A stretch of DNA of 64,000 bases. Origin: Paraescarpia echinospica. Lineage: Eukaryota; Annelida; Polychaeta; Sabellida; Siboglinidae. This document shows, piece after piece, positions 23,912 through 35,625 of the stretch (its first letter is position 1; every line of letters starts with the position of its first letter). Location of the stretch: assembly GCA_020002185.1 (NCBI GenBank), contig CM034531.1:73089145-73153144 (forward strand). The letters run 5' to 3'. Under the pieces are notes generated by a model. That model was not told where the DNA came from and ran no database searches. It worked only from the letters and a program-made list of their open reading frames with translations. The position numbers were made by a program, and so were the translations under genes.

Positions 23912-24439
23912 ATTATGGATGAGAAGAACTGCGGGAGTGAACAGAATAGACAAGCGGCGAATAGTGGAGTCGAGGGACGAGGTTGGTTTGAAAGAGAGCT
24001 CCAGGAGGATGTTTGTGAAGATCCCATAAAATGGACAGGATGAATGGAAAGGGGACGGCTAATGAGGAGAGCGGAAGGGTTCGGAGTGGGGGACAGAATG
24101 GGAAGTTAGAAACTGGAATGACTGGATTGAGTGAACAGAGGGATCAGCGGGATTGGTAGGGAGTGACGAACAAGATCGGATGATAAGGGGAGTGGAGGTG
24201 ATGATGGGGTGGGGGTTGGTTGCGGTGGAAAGGGCAGGGAAACGGGACAGAGACGGAAGATGGGAAACGAACGAGGAGTAGTTTCGTGGCACTTTCTTGA
24301 AAAATGGCAGGCTACGGCCAGTGCATTTATGAACAGCTGTCAGCAATTGCCAGTACTTACGGACGCAGTTAATGGGGTCAGATGTTTAACGGCTCATCAG
24401 CATCCGTAAAAGTACGTTCTCTCAGCACGCCAAGTAATG
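23912..24439. other. Purine-rich intergenic sequence
   Basis: About 23990-24290 is strongly G/A-rich on the plus strand (AGGATGAATGGAAAGGGGAC-type). Long frames on the minus strand there are compositional. No gene is supported. Confidence 0.45.
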
Positions 24440-24499
24440 TAGGCCTTTACACGATATTCTGACAAAAAATAATATCGGCCAGATACCTGTCAATTTATA

Positions 24500-24996
24500 T
24501 ATTCGCTAACACGCTATTATTTTGAGTATTGTAGGAGCATCGCAACACTCTGGCACGAACAGTCAGGGTTAGTGGCAAGATGGTGGGAGAAAGACAGTCT
24601 AGAGGATCTATACAGGCAACGGGCAGAGAGAAATAAACTATTTCCTTCTGGCCGCCGCTTTCAACACTCTCACTGTAAATTGAACCGCACTCGAAACTCT
24701 TTTGTTCCCTCGTCAATAAGACTAATGAATGAGTAACTGACCTTCGTTCCCCTCCATCTCTGCCAGTCTGACACTGAGTGAGCCTGAGATGATTTGTGAG
24801 ATGATTTAACTTTTTAAAACTGTTTTAACCTATTTAACATATTTAACTTATTTATTTATTTAACCGGTATAACTTTTATGACTTTTTTTTTTTTTTGTAT
24901 ATTGCATGTACATTTGTTTTATTTGTTTTAACATGCTGCTACACTCCAAATGAATTTCCCTCCCAAGGGACAATAAAGTATTGTGATTGTGATTGA
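24500..24996 (+). pseudogene. LINE 3' end: C-terminal tail of a retrotransposon RT protein and 3' UTR
   Basis: In different plus-strand frames around 24560-24725 I read VRVSGKMVGERQS, then LEDLYRQRAER, then KLFPSGRRFQHSHCKLN and NSFVPSSIRLMNE. This matches the conserved C-terminal tail of CR1-like and related LINE proteins, where a PSGRR motif is followed by a Phe-Val-Pro-Ser segment. At least one frameshift separates the pieces and the RT domain is absent. The 3' side carries AATAAAG (about 24970) followed by a short TTGTGATTGTGATTG tail, as expected for a LINE with a microsatellite-type tail. It is a 5'-truncated dead copy. Confidence 0.65.
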
Positions 24997-25255
24997 TCTC
25001 CTCCGAAGCACCGAAGTCCTCTCGTTTCGTTCTATGTTTATTCTCTTCCTCAAACAATTTGCCCATAATCTCTCAACTGGCGATGTATTTCAAGATAAAG
25101 CGACAGTTGTGTAGAGTTATTTATTTCGTGTTTTTTTAAAAGCTGTGCTTTTTAGAGGCTTTTTATTCAGCCCCAGAATATTTAATGGTGATCTCCAGAT
25201 GACGGCGATGTAATGATGACTATTGATGCCTTGGGTTGATGGGTGGGTTTGAAGT

Positions 25256-25400
25256 TAGATAAAGGTAAGTTCTTACATAGCGCAGTATTCAGTCCTTTGG
25301 ACTGCTCAAAGCGCTTTACACTTTACTCCCTGGCAAACCTATTCCATCGAACACCGTCTCGACTTCTATGGGAAGGATTCAGCCACGCTGGAATTACTGC
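25256..25400 (-). mobile_element. SINE, 5'-truncated copy of the same family
   Basis: On the minus strand the sequence reads GCGTGGCTGAATCCTTCCCA, then a TCGAGACGGTGTTCGATGG segment, then AGTAAAGTGTAAAGCGCTTT and AGAACTTACCTTTATC. This matches the body and tail of the copy at 23596-23911. The tRNA-like head is missing. Confidence 0.75.
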
Positions 25401-26019
25401 ACGATGACTATTCGGACACAATTGGTAATCTAATAATAAACGAGTGGTTCAAGAAAACACATATTTCAATGTTAGAGCAACAAGCAAGACTTCACCTTCC
25501 ACGAAACAATCTCGCCCAGCAGCTGGCTACATTCGCTACAAATAAAGACATTCTGTTCTATAAAATGAAACGTCAACCTTTGGCAAATTAACGACCATTG
25601 GTTTGCACGGATCGATTACATCAACAACGTATAGTTGCAATTCCCGCTGATTAGATGGGTTTGACAATTCTACGCGCTGATTCGGTGGAAACCAATCAAG
25701 CATTAGCGCACGGAACAATACGCGAAACACGGTTGCCGAAGTAAAGCGCCTCAAAACACGCTAACACAAAACCACGGGCAATCAATCGAGGCTGACATAT
25801 CTGCGAGCTGCGTGATTCCGTTACACTGGCGTACGACTAGGATGGTAATGGATGGGGCAGGAACATGATGGATACTATGGGATGTAGGTAGCTACATTAA
25901 GGCGATATTAAGATTCATGTGTACGAAATGAATATGCATTGCGACATGTTGAACAGTATAGAGCTACGCCTTTATGAAATACAACTGCGTAAATATGTAC
26001 ACGCATTATATTCCGGCAT
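25401..26019. other. Intergenic, no gene recognised
   Basis: Nothing supported between the SINE and the GATA array. Confidence 0.4.
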
Positions 26020-26435
26020 AACAGATAGATAGATTGATAGATAGATAGACAAATAGACAGACATACATATATAGATAGATAAATAGCTAGATGGATAGCT
26101 AGATCAATAGATAGATCGATACATAGATCGATAGATAGATAGATATATACATAGATCGATATATATATATATATATATCTATGTATACATATATATATAT
26201 ATCGATATATCTAACTAACGATCTATCTATCTATCTATCTACCTATCTATCTATATATCTATCTATATAGATAGATAGATAGATGGATGGATGGATGGAT
26301 GGATGGATGGATGGATGGATAGATAGATATGTGGGTGGGTGGGTAGGTAGGTAGATAGATAGATTGAGATATAGATAGATAGACAGATAGATCGATATAT
26401 ATATATATATATATAGACATACAGAAATACATATA
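26020..26435. repeat. (GATA)n array with GGAT, GGGT and AT blocks
   Basis: About 400 bases of GATA/TAGA variants include a GGAT block (26283-26318), GTGGGTGGGT-type units and pure AT runs, with an inverted TATC block at 26218-26270. LINE copy A ends directly against it. By analogy with 35626-35745 and 37326-37605, where such arrays are the 3' tails of LINE copies, I infer that it belonged to the LINE 3' UTR at 33300-33480. Confidence 0.8.
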
Positions 26436-28993
26436 TAATAATAATAATGTATTTATTTCAGACAATCATCATGTCCATATATAAAAAATACATCAATAAA
26501 AGTATGTAAATAAATATAAAAATACATCGATAAGAACACCATGTTATTATATAAATCCCGGACCCACTGGTGCCGCAGTTTCGAAGTACAATAAATGTCG
26601 CTAGTTTTAATGCTATAAATAATAGGATTAAAAGACATGTCAATCCTATTCATTAGACTAAAAATAGCCTTTCTGATTACACATTTACTCGAGCTGACAT
26701 TAGCTGTAGCAAACATGTGGCTAGCACTACATTTCATGGGCAAATTGTTCAATATCCTGGAAGAGTTGTTATATGCAACAACGAATTGCTGAAAATTAAC
26801 TTTTCTAAAGTTCACCCATAACGCACACATATAGATATTACCAAAATACGCTGTAAATAGCTAATGTTTATAGCAGTTGAACAAAAGTGGAATTGTTGAC
26901 GTAACATATTACTCTTGGCATACAAAAGTCTCGCTTTGGCTTGCATGTCAGACTCATCAGACAATTTATTAGAAATGACATGTCCAAGATATTTACAAGA
27001 GGTGGTAAAGTTTAACTTCTTTCCTCCTAATGTAATTTCTTTAGAAAGATTTGACTTTCTAGATACAAAGTACGTGACCAGGGATTTACCCGCATTGTAT
27101 TACACGTCATGCTCACATCCATATGAGTAACACATGTCCAGTAGTGTTTGAAGTCCTTTAGTAGAAGGTGCAAACATAAGTAGATCATCGACGTATAAAA
27201 GGTGATTAACAACCACGTTACCAAGACAACAGCCGATTTGTTTTTGTGCAGTTGTATACTCAGATTATCCATATGAATGTTAAAAAGTAAAGGGGATAAC
27301 TTCCCACCTTGCTTAACATCATTGCCTACCGAGAAGAAGTAGGTATTTCCCCATCGTATGCATACACATTGATTATTGAATTCATTGCTGAGTACTCTTA
27401 AGATATATTTCGTTGTTCTAGTTTCGTTAGAAGTTTATATCGGTTGACACGATCAAACGCCTTTGATGCATCTAAAAACGCGACATGCATAGCTGAACCA
27501 TGTTCAGTGTAGAACCTTAATAATTCCTTAAATGCAAACACGCATAACTCCGTTCCATGTTTAGGCTTAAAGCCAAATTGATTAGGAGTGGTTTCCAAGT
27601 ACATTTCCATTCTGTTAAAAAGAACAATGTCTATTATCTTCGAAAATATGTTCTATAGACGTATTGGCCTATAATTACCTTTGTCGTTTACTCGTATATT
27701 TTTGTCTTTAATAATTGGTACAATAACATATTGTGACATTTCTTTTGGTAAATAACCATGCACCAGAATCGAAGACACAAGGATAGGCAAAAGCACAGCG
27801 AGTTGAGAATCAGCGAACTTAATATGTTCTGCATTGATACCGTCCAGACCTGGTGACTTATTTGTTGAGAGTCCATTGATAATATCCATCAGTTCAACTT
27901 CACCAACAGTCATTCCCTTATTGCCAGTGGAACAATCATAACAAACTTTATCACATCGGCTATCCTCCAAATCATTAAATACTTTTTTTTATAATGATGC
28001 TTCCACATTGATGTTTACAGCACCGTGTATATTATCAATGTTTGTCGGAAGTTTTACTTTACTGTTCGTACAGTGGTTAATTTCTTTCCAGAATTTGCGG
28101 TGGTCTTTTTGACACAACTGTTCTGCAATGTTATCAGCAATGATAGTTTCTATCTCCCTTTTACATTTTCTGATCGCCTGCTTGAATTTCATTCTGGATA
28201 ATTTCATAACATTAAAAATGTCACCTTGTCTAGGTTTACCAGTCTCTTTCCATATACAGTAAGCAACACAGGCTGCACATTGAAGCTCTTTCACTCGCTC
28301 GTTCCAACCTGGTACAGATTTATACTTACAAGCACCTTTGCGATTTGACCGAAGTGTGTGACCACACCTCTTCAATGTAATCACGACTGAATTGTAAAAG
28401 TCATCGAGATCATCATGATGATTACAGTTATGACAGTTAGGATCAGTGCATCTAACACCCGGTGGAACATTCAGTTTGCTCAATTCAACGTTCGTCCATT
28501 CTCTATATGCGTCAATATCTTGCTGGCGCTGTCTGTCCCAGTGTATGCCTTGCTTAATTTCATTAGTATTGACACTACCACTAATTCATTCTGGTACAAT
28601 ACCACTGTCTATGCTGAACGATATCGGGTGGTGATCAGAATAAATAATGCCATAAAGTATGGACATGTTAGATAGACAATCTTTCACATCAGCGTACATA
28701 TGATATGGTCTAGCCATGATGTAGTTCCCCAGGCAGAACTAACGTATGTATGTGTCTATCGAGAGAGTATCTTGATCACATGTAGCCATAGTAAATTCTT
28801 TGCAGAAATCAAGTAAGATATTCCCAAACACTGATTTCTTGGAAATATCCGCGTTAAAATCACCAACAATGGTGATACATGAGCTATTAATATTATTAAC
28901 ATATACAGCCATTTTAGACATATAATCATTGAACCTGTCCTTGTTTTCATCGCATTCATAAGGTAAATATACGTTTAGTAGATAATACTCCTT
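26436..28993 (-). pseudogene. LINE copy A, 3' two-thirds (endonuclease end, RT, tail), degraded
   Basis: Minus-strand homologue of LINE copy B (28994-32616) read from 28993 down to 26436. It covers the last part of the endonuclease (GDFNADIS), the linker with CNHCN-type cysteines, RT motifs (SPGLDGI near 27850, DASKAFDRVN near 27470) and the C-terminal tail down to an AATAAA and an (ATT)n tail at 26436-26450. Stops and frameshifts break it into fragments at 27989-28483, 27653-27970, 27398-27610 and 26453-26830. Its missing 5' part lies across copy B at 32617-33269, and the two pieces meet at the same point of the family sequence. Where copy B has a premature TAA, copy A still has GAA. Confidence 0.85.
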
Positions 28994-29004
28994 ATAATAC
29001 TCCT

Positions 29005-29719
29005 CCGCTCGACGTCAACAACATCGACTTCGGTCACATTATTACCGAGTTTCGTGCGATGCGGGCAGAAATGGCGGATCTGCGGCGTGACATGACAGCC
29101 GTCAAATCGAGGGAACCTGACCCGGTGATATGGCCTCAGCGTAAGCCTGAGCTCACGACAGATGATAGACAGACGCTTCGGGTGAATCTGCTGCCGATCA
29201 GCGCAGTCACCACAGCCGAACCGAGCCACCCGTCGGCAGACGTAACCGTGAGTAACATTCGATCTACGTCTACTCGTCAGCGTAGCCCTGCGATGGTTAA
29301 CATAACACCTACTAGCTGCGAACGTTATCGGGAGCCGTGCGCCGGGTGTCGCGAAACAACCAAGGAAGACTATCGTTGATGATGACTTTAAGCTGGTGTC
29401 TGGCAAGAAAAGGCGCAGTAACGGTTCGAAGGCGGTGATCGGCACGCGGAAATGCGGTAACCAGCTCAAAGTAAAGGATGGACGATTCCTGACAGCCTTT
29501 GTCTCACGACTAGATCCTACGGTCACTGTCGATGACATGTCTTTGTATGTGAAGTGTGTGCATAAGCTCGAGGCCAAATGTGTGAAACTAAAAACTAAGC
29601 ATGAGAGTTATGCCTCATTCAAGGTTGATGTTATATGCAATGACGCATCTAAGTTTTATGACCCGGACAACTGGCCATCTGGTGTATACTTGAGGAAATT
29701 CTTTAACACCAAGAACTAA
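29005..29719 (+). pseudogene. LINE ORF1 remnant (copy B), frameshifted
   Basis: The frame enters without a start at about 29005 (LDVNNIDFGHIITEFRAM) and runs to a stop at 29379. The second part (29396-29719) is in another frame, whose upstream extension reads KTIVDDDFKLVSGKKRR. This indicates a small indel near 29330. The C-terminal part contains a module (LTAFVSRLDPTVTVDDM, then NWPSGVYLRKFF) typical of LINE ORF1 proteins that bind element RNA. ORF1 ends at 29719, three bases before the ORF2 start codon at 29723, the tight spacing expected of two-ORF LINEs. The N-terminus is missing. Confidence 0.65.
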
Positions 29720-29722
29720 GTT

Positions 29723-32503
29723 ATGAAAATTAACATCACATCTTTTAATTGTAATGGATTTAAAGGTTTTATGCCCTTCTTAAATGATGTGTTAATGGAA
29801 TGTGATATACTGTGCCTACAAGAGCTTATGCTCACTAAACAAGATTGCCATATACTAAACACCTGTCACGAAGGTTATGTGGGTTATGGTGTTTCTCCTG
29901 TAGATGCATCTTGTGGTATTTTAACTGGTAGACCGTATGGTGGTGTAGGTTTTTTATGGAAACATTCCCTTGATCAATACATCACCATTCTTGACCAGTG
30001 CTATGATTGGCTATGCGGCATAAGAATTTGTTGGGGTAACAAGGAGTACTATCTACTAAACGTATATTTACCTTATGAATGCGAGGAAAACAGGGACAAG
30101 TTCAATGATTATATGTCCAAAATTGCTGTATATGTTAATAATATTAATAGCTCGTGCATCACTATTGTTGGTGATTTTAACGCGGATATTTCCAAGAAAT
30201 CAGTTTTTGGGAATATCTTACTTGATTTCTGCAAAGAATTTACTCTGGCTATATGTGATCAAGATACTCTCCCAATAGACACATATACATACGTTAGTTC
30301 TGCCTGGGGAACTACATCATGGCTAGACCATATCATATGTACCGCGGATGCGAAGGATTGCCTATCTAACATGTCCATACTTTATGATGTTATTTATTCT
30401 GATCACCACCCGATATCGTTCAGCATAGACAGTGATATTCTACCAGAATGCGTTAGTGGTAGTGGCAATACTAATGAGAGTAAGCAAGGCTTACAGTGGG
30501 ACAGATTAAACCCACAAGATATTGATGCATATAGAGAATGCACGAACGTTGAATTGAGCAAACTGAATGTTCCACCGGGTGTTAGATGCAATGATCCCAA
30601 TTGTCATAACTGTAATCATCATGATGATCTCGATGACTTTTACAATTCTATCGTGATTACATTGAAGAGGTGTGGTCACACACTCCGGTCAAATCGCAAA
30701 GGTGCTTATAAGTATAATGTTGTACCAGGTTGGAACGAGCGAGTGAAAGAGCTTCATTGTGACGCTCGTGATGCTTACTGTATATGGAAAGAGACTGGTA
30801 AACCTAGACAAGGTGACATTTTTAATGTTATGAAATTATCCAGAATGAAATTCAAACAGGCGATCAGAAAATGTAAAAGGGAGAAAGAAACTATCATTGC
30901 TGATAACATTGCAGAACAGTTGTGTCAGAAAGACCACCGCAAATTCTGGAAAGAAATTAAGCACTGTACGAACAGTAAAGTAAAACTTCCGACAAACATT
31001 GATAATATACACGGTGACGTAAACATCGGGTCAATGTGGAAGCATCATTATGAACATTTATTTAATGATGTGGAGGATAGTCGATGTGATAAAGTTTGTT
31101 ATGACTGTTCCACTGACAATACAGGAATGACTGTTGGTGCAGTTGAACTGATGGATATTATTAATGGACTCTCAAAAAATAAGTCACCAGGTCTGGACGG
31201 TATCAGTGCAGAACATATTAAGTTCGCTGATTATCAACTCGCTGTGCTTTTGTCTATCCTTGTGTCTTCGATTCTGGTGCATGGTTATTTACCAAAAGAA
31301 ATTTCACAGTCTGTTATTGTACCAATTATTAAAGACAAAAATAGACGAGTAAACGACAAAGGGAATTATAGGCCAATATGTCTATCGAATATATTTTCGA
31401 AGATAATAGACACTGTTCTTTTTAACAGAATGAAAATGTACTTGGAAACCACTCCTAATCAATTTGGCTTTAAGCCTAAACATGGAACGGAGTTATGTGT
31501 GTTTGCATTTAAGGAATTATTAAGGTTCTACACTGAACATGGTTCAGCTATGCACGTCGCATTTTTAGATGCACCAAAGGCGTTTGATCGTGTCAACCGA
31601 AATAAACTTATAACGAAACTAGAACAACGAAATGTACCGAACTATATCTTAAGAATACTCAGCAATGAATTCAATAATCAATGGGGAAATACCTACTCGG
31701 ACTTCTTCTCGGTAGGCAATGGTGTTAAGCAAGGTGGGAAGTTATCCCCTTTGCTTTTTAACATTTATATGGATAATCTGAGTATACAACTGCACAAAAA
31801 ACAAATCGGTTGTAGTCTTGGTAACATGGTTGTTAATCACCTTATATACGCCGATGATCTACTTATGTTTGCACCTTCTGCTAAAGGACTACAAACACTA
31901 CTAGACATGTGTTACTCATATGGATGTGAGCACGATGTGCAATACAATGCGAGTAAATCCCTGGTCATGTACTTTGAATCTAGAAAGTCAAATCTGTCTA
32001 AATAAATGACATTAGGAGGAAAGAAGTTAAACTTTGCCACCTCTTGTAAATATCTTGGACATGTAATTTCTAATAACTTGTCTGATGAGTCTGACATGCA
32101 AGCCACAGTGAAACTTTTGTATGCCAAGAGTAACATGTTACGTCAAAAGTTTCACTTTTGTTCAACTGCTGTAAAAAATAATCTATTTACAGCGTATTTT
32201 GGTAATATCTATATGTGTGCGTTATGGGTGAACTTTAGAAAAGTTAATTTTCATCAATTCGTTGTTGCATATAACAACTCTTTCAGGATATTGAACAATT
32301 TGCCCATGAGATGTAGCGCTAGTCACATGTTTGCTACAGCTAATGTCAGCTCGGGTAAATGTGTAATCAGAAAGGCTATTTTTAGCTTAATGAATAGGAT
32401 TGACATGTCTTTGAATCCCATTATTTATAGCATTAAAACTAGCGACGTGTATTGTACTTCGAAACTGCGGCACCAGTGGGTCCGGGATTTATATAATTTT
32501 TAA
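29723..32503 (+). pseudogene. LINE ORF2 (copy B): APE endonuclease and reverse transcriptase, one premature stop
   Basis: One continuous frame of 926 codons is interrupted only by TAA at 32003-32005. Residues 1-235 form an apurinic-type endonuclease that nicks target DNA: ITSFNCNG at the N-terminus, the LQELM motif with its catalytic Glu, GDFNADIS, and SDHHPISF at the C-terminal end. The reverse transcriptase follows with SPGLDGI, APKAFDRVN (about residue 618, where copy A has the usual ASKAFDRVN) and YADDLL (about 709, 31847-31858). The C-terminal tail runs on beyond the stop to 32503. Copy A has GAA where copy B has TAA, so this is a nonsense mutation and not a natural end. A cysteine/histidine cluster (CNDPNCHNCNHHDD) lies in the linker. 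The LINE clade is not assigned. Confidence 0.85.
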
Positions 32504-32616
32504 ACATATTGTTCTTATCTATGTATTTTTATATTATTTACATACTTTTATTGATGTATTTGTATATATGGACATCATGATTGTCTGAAATAAATACATT
32601 ATTATTATTATTATTA

Positions 32617-33269
32617 TTACCCCAACACATTCTTATGCCACATAGCCAGTCATAGCATTGGTCAAGAATGGTGACGTATTTATCAAGGGAATGTTTCCAT
32701 AAAAAACCTACACTACCATACGGCCTACCATTTAAAATACCACAAGATGCATCTACAGGAGAAACACCATGACCCACATAACCATCGTGACAGGTGTTTA
32801 GTACATGGCAATCTTGTTTAGTGAGCATAAGCTCTTGTTAGCAAAGTATATAACATTTCATTAACAAATCATTTAAGAAGGGCATAAAACCTTTAAATCC
32901 ATTACAATTAAAATATGTGATGTTAATTTCCATACGTTAGTTCTTGGTGTTAAAGAATTTCTACAAGTATACACCAGATGGCAAGTTGTCCGGGTCATAA
33001 AACTTAGATGCATCATTGCATATAACATCAACCTTGAATGAGGCATAACTCTCATGCTTAGTTTTGAGTTTCACACATTTGGCCTCGAGCTTATACACAG
33101 ACTTCACATACAAACACATGTCATCAACAGTGACCGTAGGATCCAGTCGTGAGATAAAGGCTGTCAGGAATCGTCCATCCTTTACTTTGAGCTAGTTGCC
33201 GCGTTTCCGCGTGCCGATCACCGCCTTCGAACCGTTACTGCGCCTTTTTTGCCAGACACCAGCTTAAAG
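32617..33269 (-). pseudogene. LINE copy A, 5' part (ORF1 end and start of endonuclease)
   Basis: On the minus strand it begins CTTTAAGCTGGTGTCTGGCA (33269) and covers the C-terminal half of ORF1 and the first part of the endonuclease down to DWLCGIRMCWG (about 32619). It then hits copy B. It matches copy B 29385-30040 closely. The element is 5'-truncated at 33269 against a TATATA tract. ORF1 carries a stop (CTAG at about 33192 where copy B has CCAG), so copy A was already inactive or has decayed since. Confidence 0.85.
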
Positions 33270-33480
33270 CCATATATATATATATAAAATATATATATTT
33301 TAAATATTTAGTTAGTTTTTTTCGTATTCCATTGACGCATCATTATTCAATCCTATTTAGATAAATATGTACATAATTTATTCTTGTGTGTTTTTATTAA
33401 TATTTACTTATTTACGCAAACAGTAACGTGGTGGGTGTGTGCTTACAATAATATGTGTTTACGCTTGATACGTCACATTC
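33270..33480 (-). repeat. LINE 3' UTR copy R3 (diverged)
   Basis: An AT run (33270-33300) is followed by a segment matching 35940-36085 and 37795-37925: TTCCATTGACGCATCATTAT, CAATCCTATTTAGAT, then TTTTTATTAATATTTACTTA. The copy at 35746-36085 is continuous with LINE RT coding sequence, so this stretch is a LINE 3' UTR on the minus strand. Confidence 0.65.
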
Positions 33481-33547
33481 CAGCGCGTACACACGCACAC
33501 ACACGCATGCACACGCACACACATGCACACAGTAAAGTGTACGCATG
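33481..33547. repeat. Short CA-rich microsatellite before the LTR
   Basis: Imperfect ACACGC/ACACAC units lie between the LINE 3' UTR fragment and the start of the LTR at 33548. Confidence 0.7.
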
Positions 33548-34273
33548 TGTAACGGGGGATTTACTAGACAGAACATCACACATTAATGAAGAGTATAATT
33601 TATTGTATGGAATCTAAAATACAAAATAAACATGTAACATAGTAACATATGATTACTTCAAGTGCAACAATGGATATAAAGGACCATTCAACAACACCAC
33701 TACACATACTATTCTTTGCATAACATTGATACAATTAAATTGCATATAAATCTCAGATACCAAATATATATAATATGTATATATACAATACTCCTTGACG
33801 GACTTACTATCAATAACTTTTCGGTCTATATTAGTTTAAAAACTGTGTTCCATAATCTAGAAGTATATTACAATGCATCCTAAGTAGCATTAACACAGTA
33901 TCAAAAATCCTGGTGCAATCCGCCCACCATATATCTTGATTTGTGTTGTTTTTCTGTCAAAACACGAAACCTCGTGGGAAAATACTGGAGCATTACGTCC
34001 GTCCAGCTTCTCTCAGAAACTCTGTGATGGCGTCTCTTGCAGAACCGTGGCTTTAGTGACCGGGGTATGAACCTCCCTTGGTGACTGCTGAGAAAATTGA
34101 TACCGCCGGGGAAACTGACTTATAGGCTTTTCCAGGACATATATGTTACACTGGTGAAATGGGATCTACAAACTCAACACATTAAAAGTAATAAGAACAA
34201 AAAAGAGTACTTGGAGTTTTGGAATAATGGAAGTAAATAATTAACTAATTCGTCAGTAACCCTGCCGGTTACA
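33548..34273 (-). repeat. 3' LTR of a Ty3/gypsy-like element (726 bp)
   Basis: The segment starts TGTAAC and ends GTTACA, the short inverted TG...CA ends required of an LTR. On the minus strand its upstream edge touches a polypurine tract (AGGGGGTA) and, beyond that, a gypsy-type pol C-terminus, so order and orientation fit a 3' LTR. A minus-strand AATAAA near 33606-33600 could serve in polyadenylation. No 5' LTR is visible because the element is cut at about 35625. Confidence 0.75.
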
Positions 34274-34283
34274 TACCCCCTGA
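34274..34283 (-). promoter_or_regulatory. Polypurine tract (plus-strand primer site) of the gypsy-like element
   Basis: The plus strand reads TACCCCCTGA, which is TCAGGGGGTA on the element strand, immediately before the LTR's TGTAAC. This is the expected position and composition for the primer of second-strand DNA synthesis in LTR retroelements. Confidence 0.7.
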
Positions 34284-34374
34284 TTAAATAGTTGCTATCC
34301 CACGAGCAACTGAACAATCAGAACCCAAGGAATTACAGTTGAAATATTGATCTATAAAATTAATATCCTTGTGG

Positions 34375-35625
34375 TTAGTCGCTGTTATTTTTGGTTGCCT
34401 GTGACTGCAACCAAGCTGTTTGAAGCACGGAACCTAAGTTCGGCATGGCTTTACTCAGCTGTCCAAATGATGGTGGTGCTGCTACCTCAGTCGTCCTGAG
34501 AGCTGCAGACCGTGGCAGATTGTGTGGATTTGGGTTATGACCTGCTGTAGCACGCTTAGATCTCTTAAGTGGCACTGCCTCACCATCTGCTGATCCAGGT
34601 GTTGATCTGGCCGTCGACATATCAGAGCGATCGGATCGACTCCTGATTTTAACTCGACGATGTCGACGGGACTGTCTCGGAATTGGTTCCGAGGCACTGT
34701 CGCCATCTGAATCGATAAACAAACAGCTATGTGCTTGAGCCCAACTCTGCCCAGCATCCCGAGTCGACCTGGTTCTACCGGAAACATCATGACCACTCAC
34801 TCAGGTGCAACTTGTCGGTTGTAGGAAGCGGTATATGTGATTCCTCTTCCTTCGAAGTCTTATCTTCCTCAATATGTGTCGAATGAAATACTGGTGAAAC
34901 ACAGGACAGAAGAAGTTCCTCTTCCCTCGACCGTCCATCACCCTTGTGCGGAGGTATCGAGGGAACACTGGATACGATAACAGTTGGCATCAAGGGTACA
35001 TCTGCCACACGACGTATCATCCACCTGTCAACTGTTGTGAAGCTACTCTCCGAGGTGGACTTCGCATGTTTATCCCATACATTTTCCTTTGTATACTCCC
35101 TCTCTTCAGGTGCATTTTCTATATTCTCTGCAGGAACCCGGATATCCTTTACATCCAATATCGCAGAGCTATGTACCTCTTAGGTAGTTCCAGACCATCG
35201 AATCGATGAACACGATACAGTGGTTAGGAACTCATCCTGTCCTCGACTCTGGAGAAGATGGCTACCCACCGATTCTATTCTGTATTTTGTTTCGTCCTAA
35301 AACTCCTCTGTTCCTAAGCAAAACTCTATCTCCAGGCTTCAGTGGCCCATCTGATCCCTTCAGATCATACCTATCCCTCCTGATTCCAGCTGCTTTGGTT
35401 AATCTCTGACAAGTTTATTCAAAAGCTGCTTCCAGTCGGTGCTGATGCTCCTGTACATAGTCACCAGTCCATTTACCTATGTGTAATGATGGACCCTCTC
35501 CATCCAGCATTTCGTCCACCGGAAGTCTGGGTTCTTGCCCAAGAAATAAGGCGAGAAAGCTAAGGCCGCGTGTGGCGTCGTATTGTACGCAAAGACCAGC
35601 TCCTGCAATTGTCGTGGATAGATAG
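34375..35625 (-). pseudogene. Ty3/gypsy-like pol 3' end: integrase C-terminal region and tail, broken
   Basis: On the minus strand, 35590-35415 encodes LFLGQEPRLPVDEML followed by YVQEHQHRLEAAFE, then a TAA stop. The same frame continues with RYDLKGSDGPLKPGDRVLL and RNRGVLGRNKIQNR to about 35270. These are hallmarks of the integrase catalytic-core end and C-terminal domain of animal Ty3/gypsy elements. Further frames at 35158-34787 and 34800-34375 give the divergent tail. It ends with RSKRATAGHNPNPHNLPRSA, which resembles the typical gypsy pol C-terminus. Gag, protease, RT and most of integrase are missing, because the element is truncated at about 35625 by a LINE tail array. Several stops and shifts make it dead. 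Confidence 0.75.

Larger units (their letters stand above)
28994..32616 (+). mobile_element. LINE copy B inserted into copy A of the same family
   Basis: Non-LTR retrotransposon with remnants of ORF1 and a nearly complete ORF2, ending in AATAAATACA and an (ATT)n tail at 32598-32618. It sits in opposite orientation inside copy A. Left of it copy A stops at ...ATACTCCTT (28993), and right of it copy A resumes at TTACCCC (32617). In copy B's own ORF2 the same point reads continuously. At most one base of the target is missing and there is no clear target-site duplication. At the 5' junction the 11-mer ATAATACTCCT occurs twice (28982 and 28994). The 5' end is truncated within ORF1. Confidence 0.85.
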
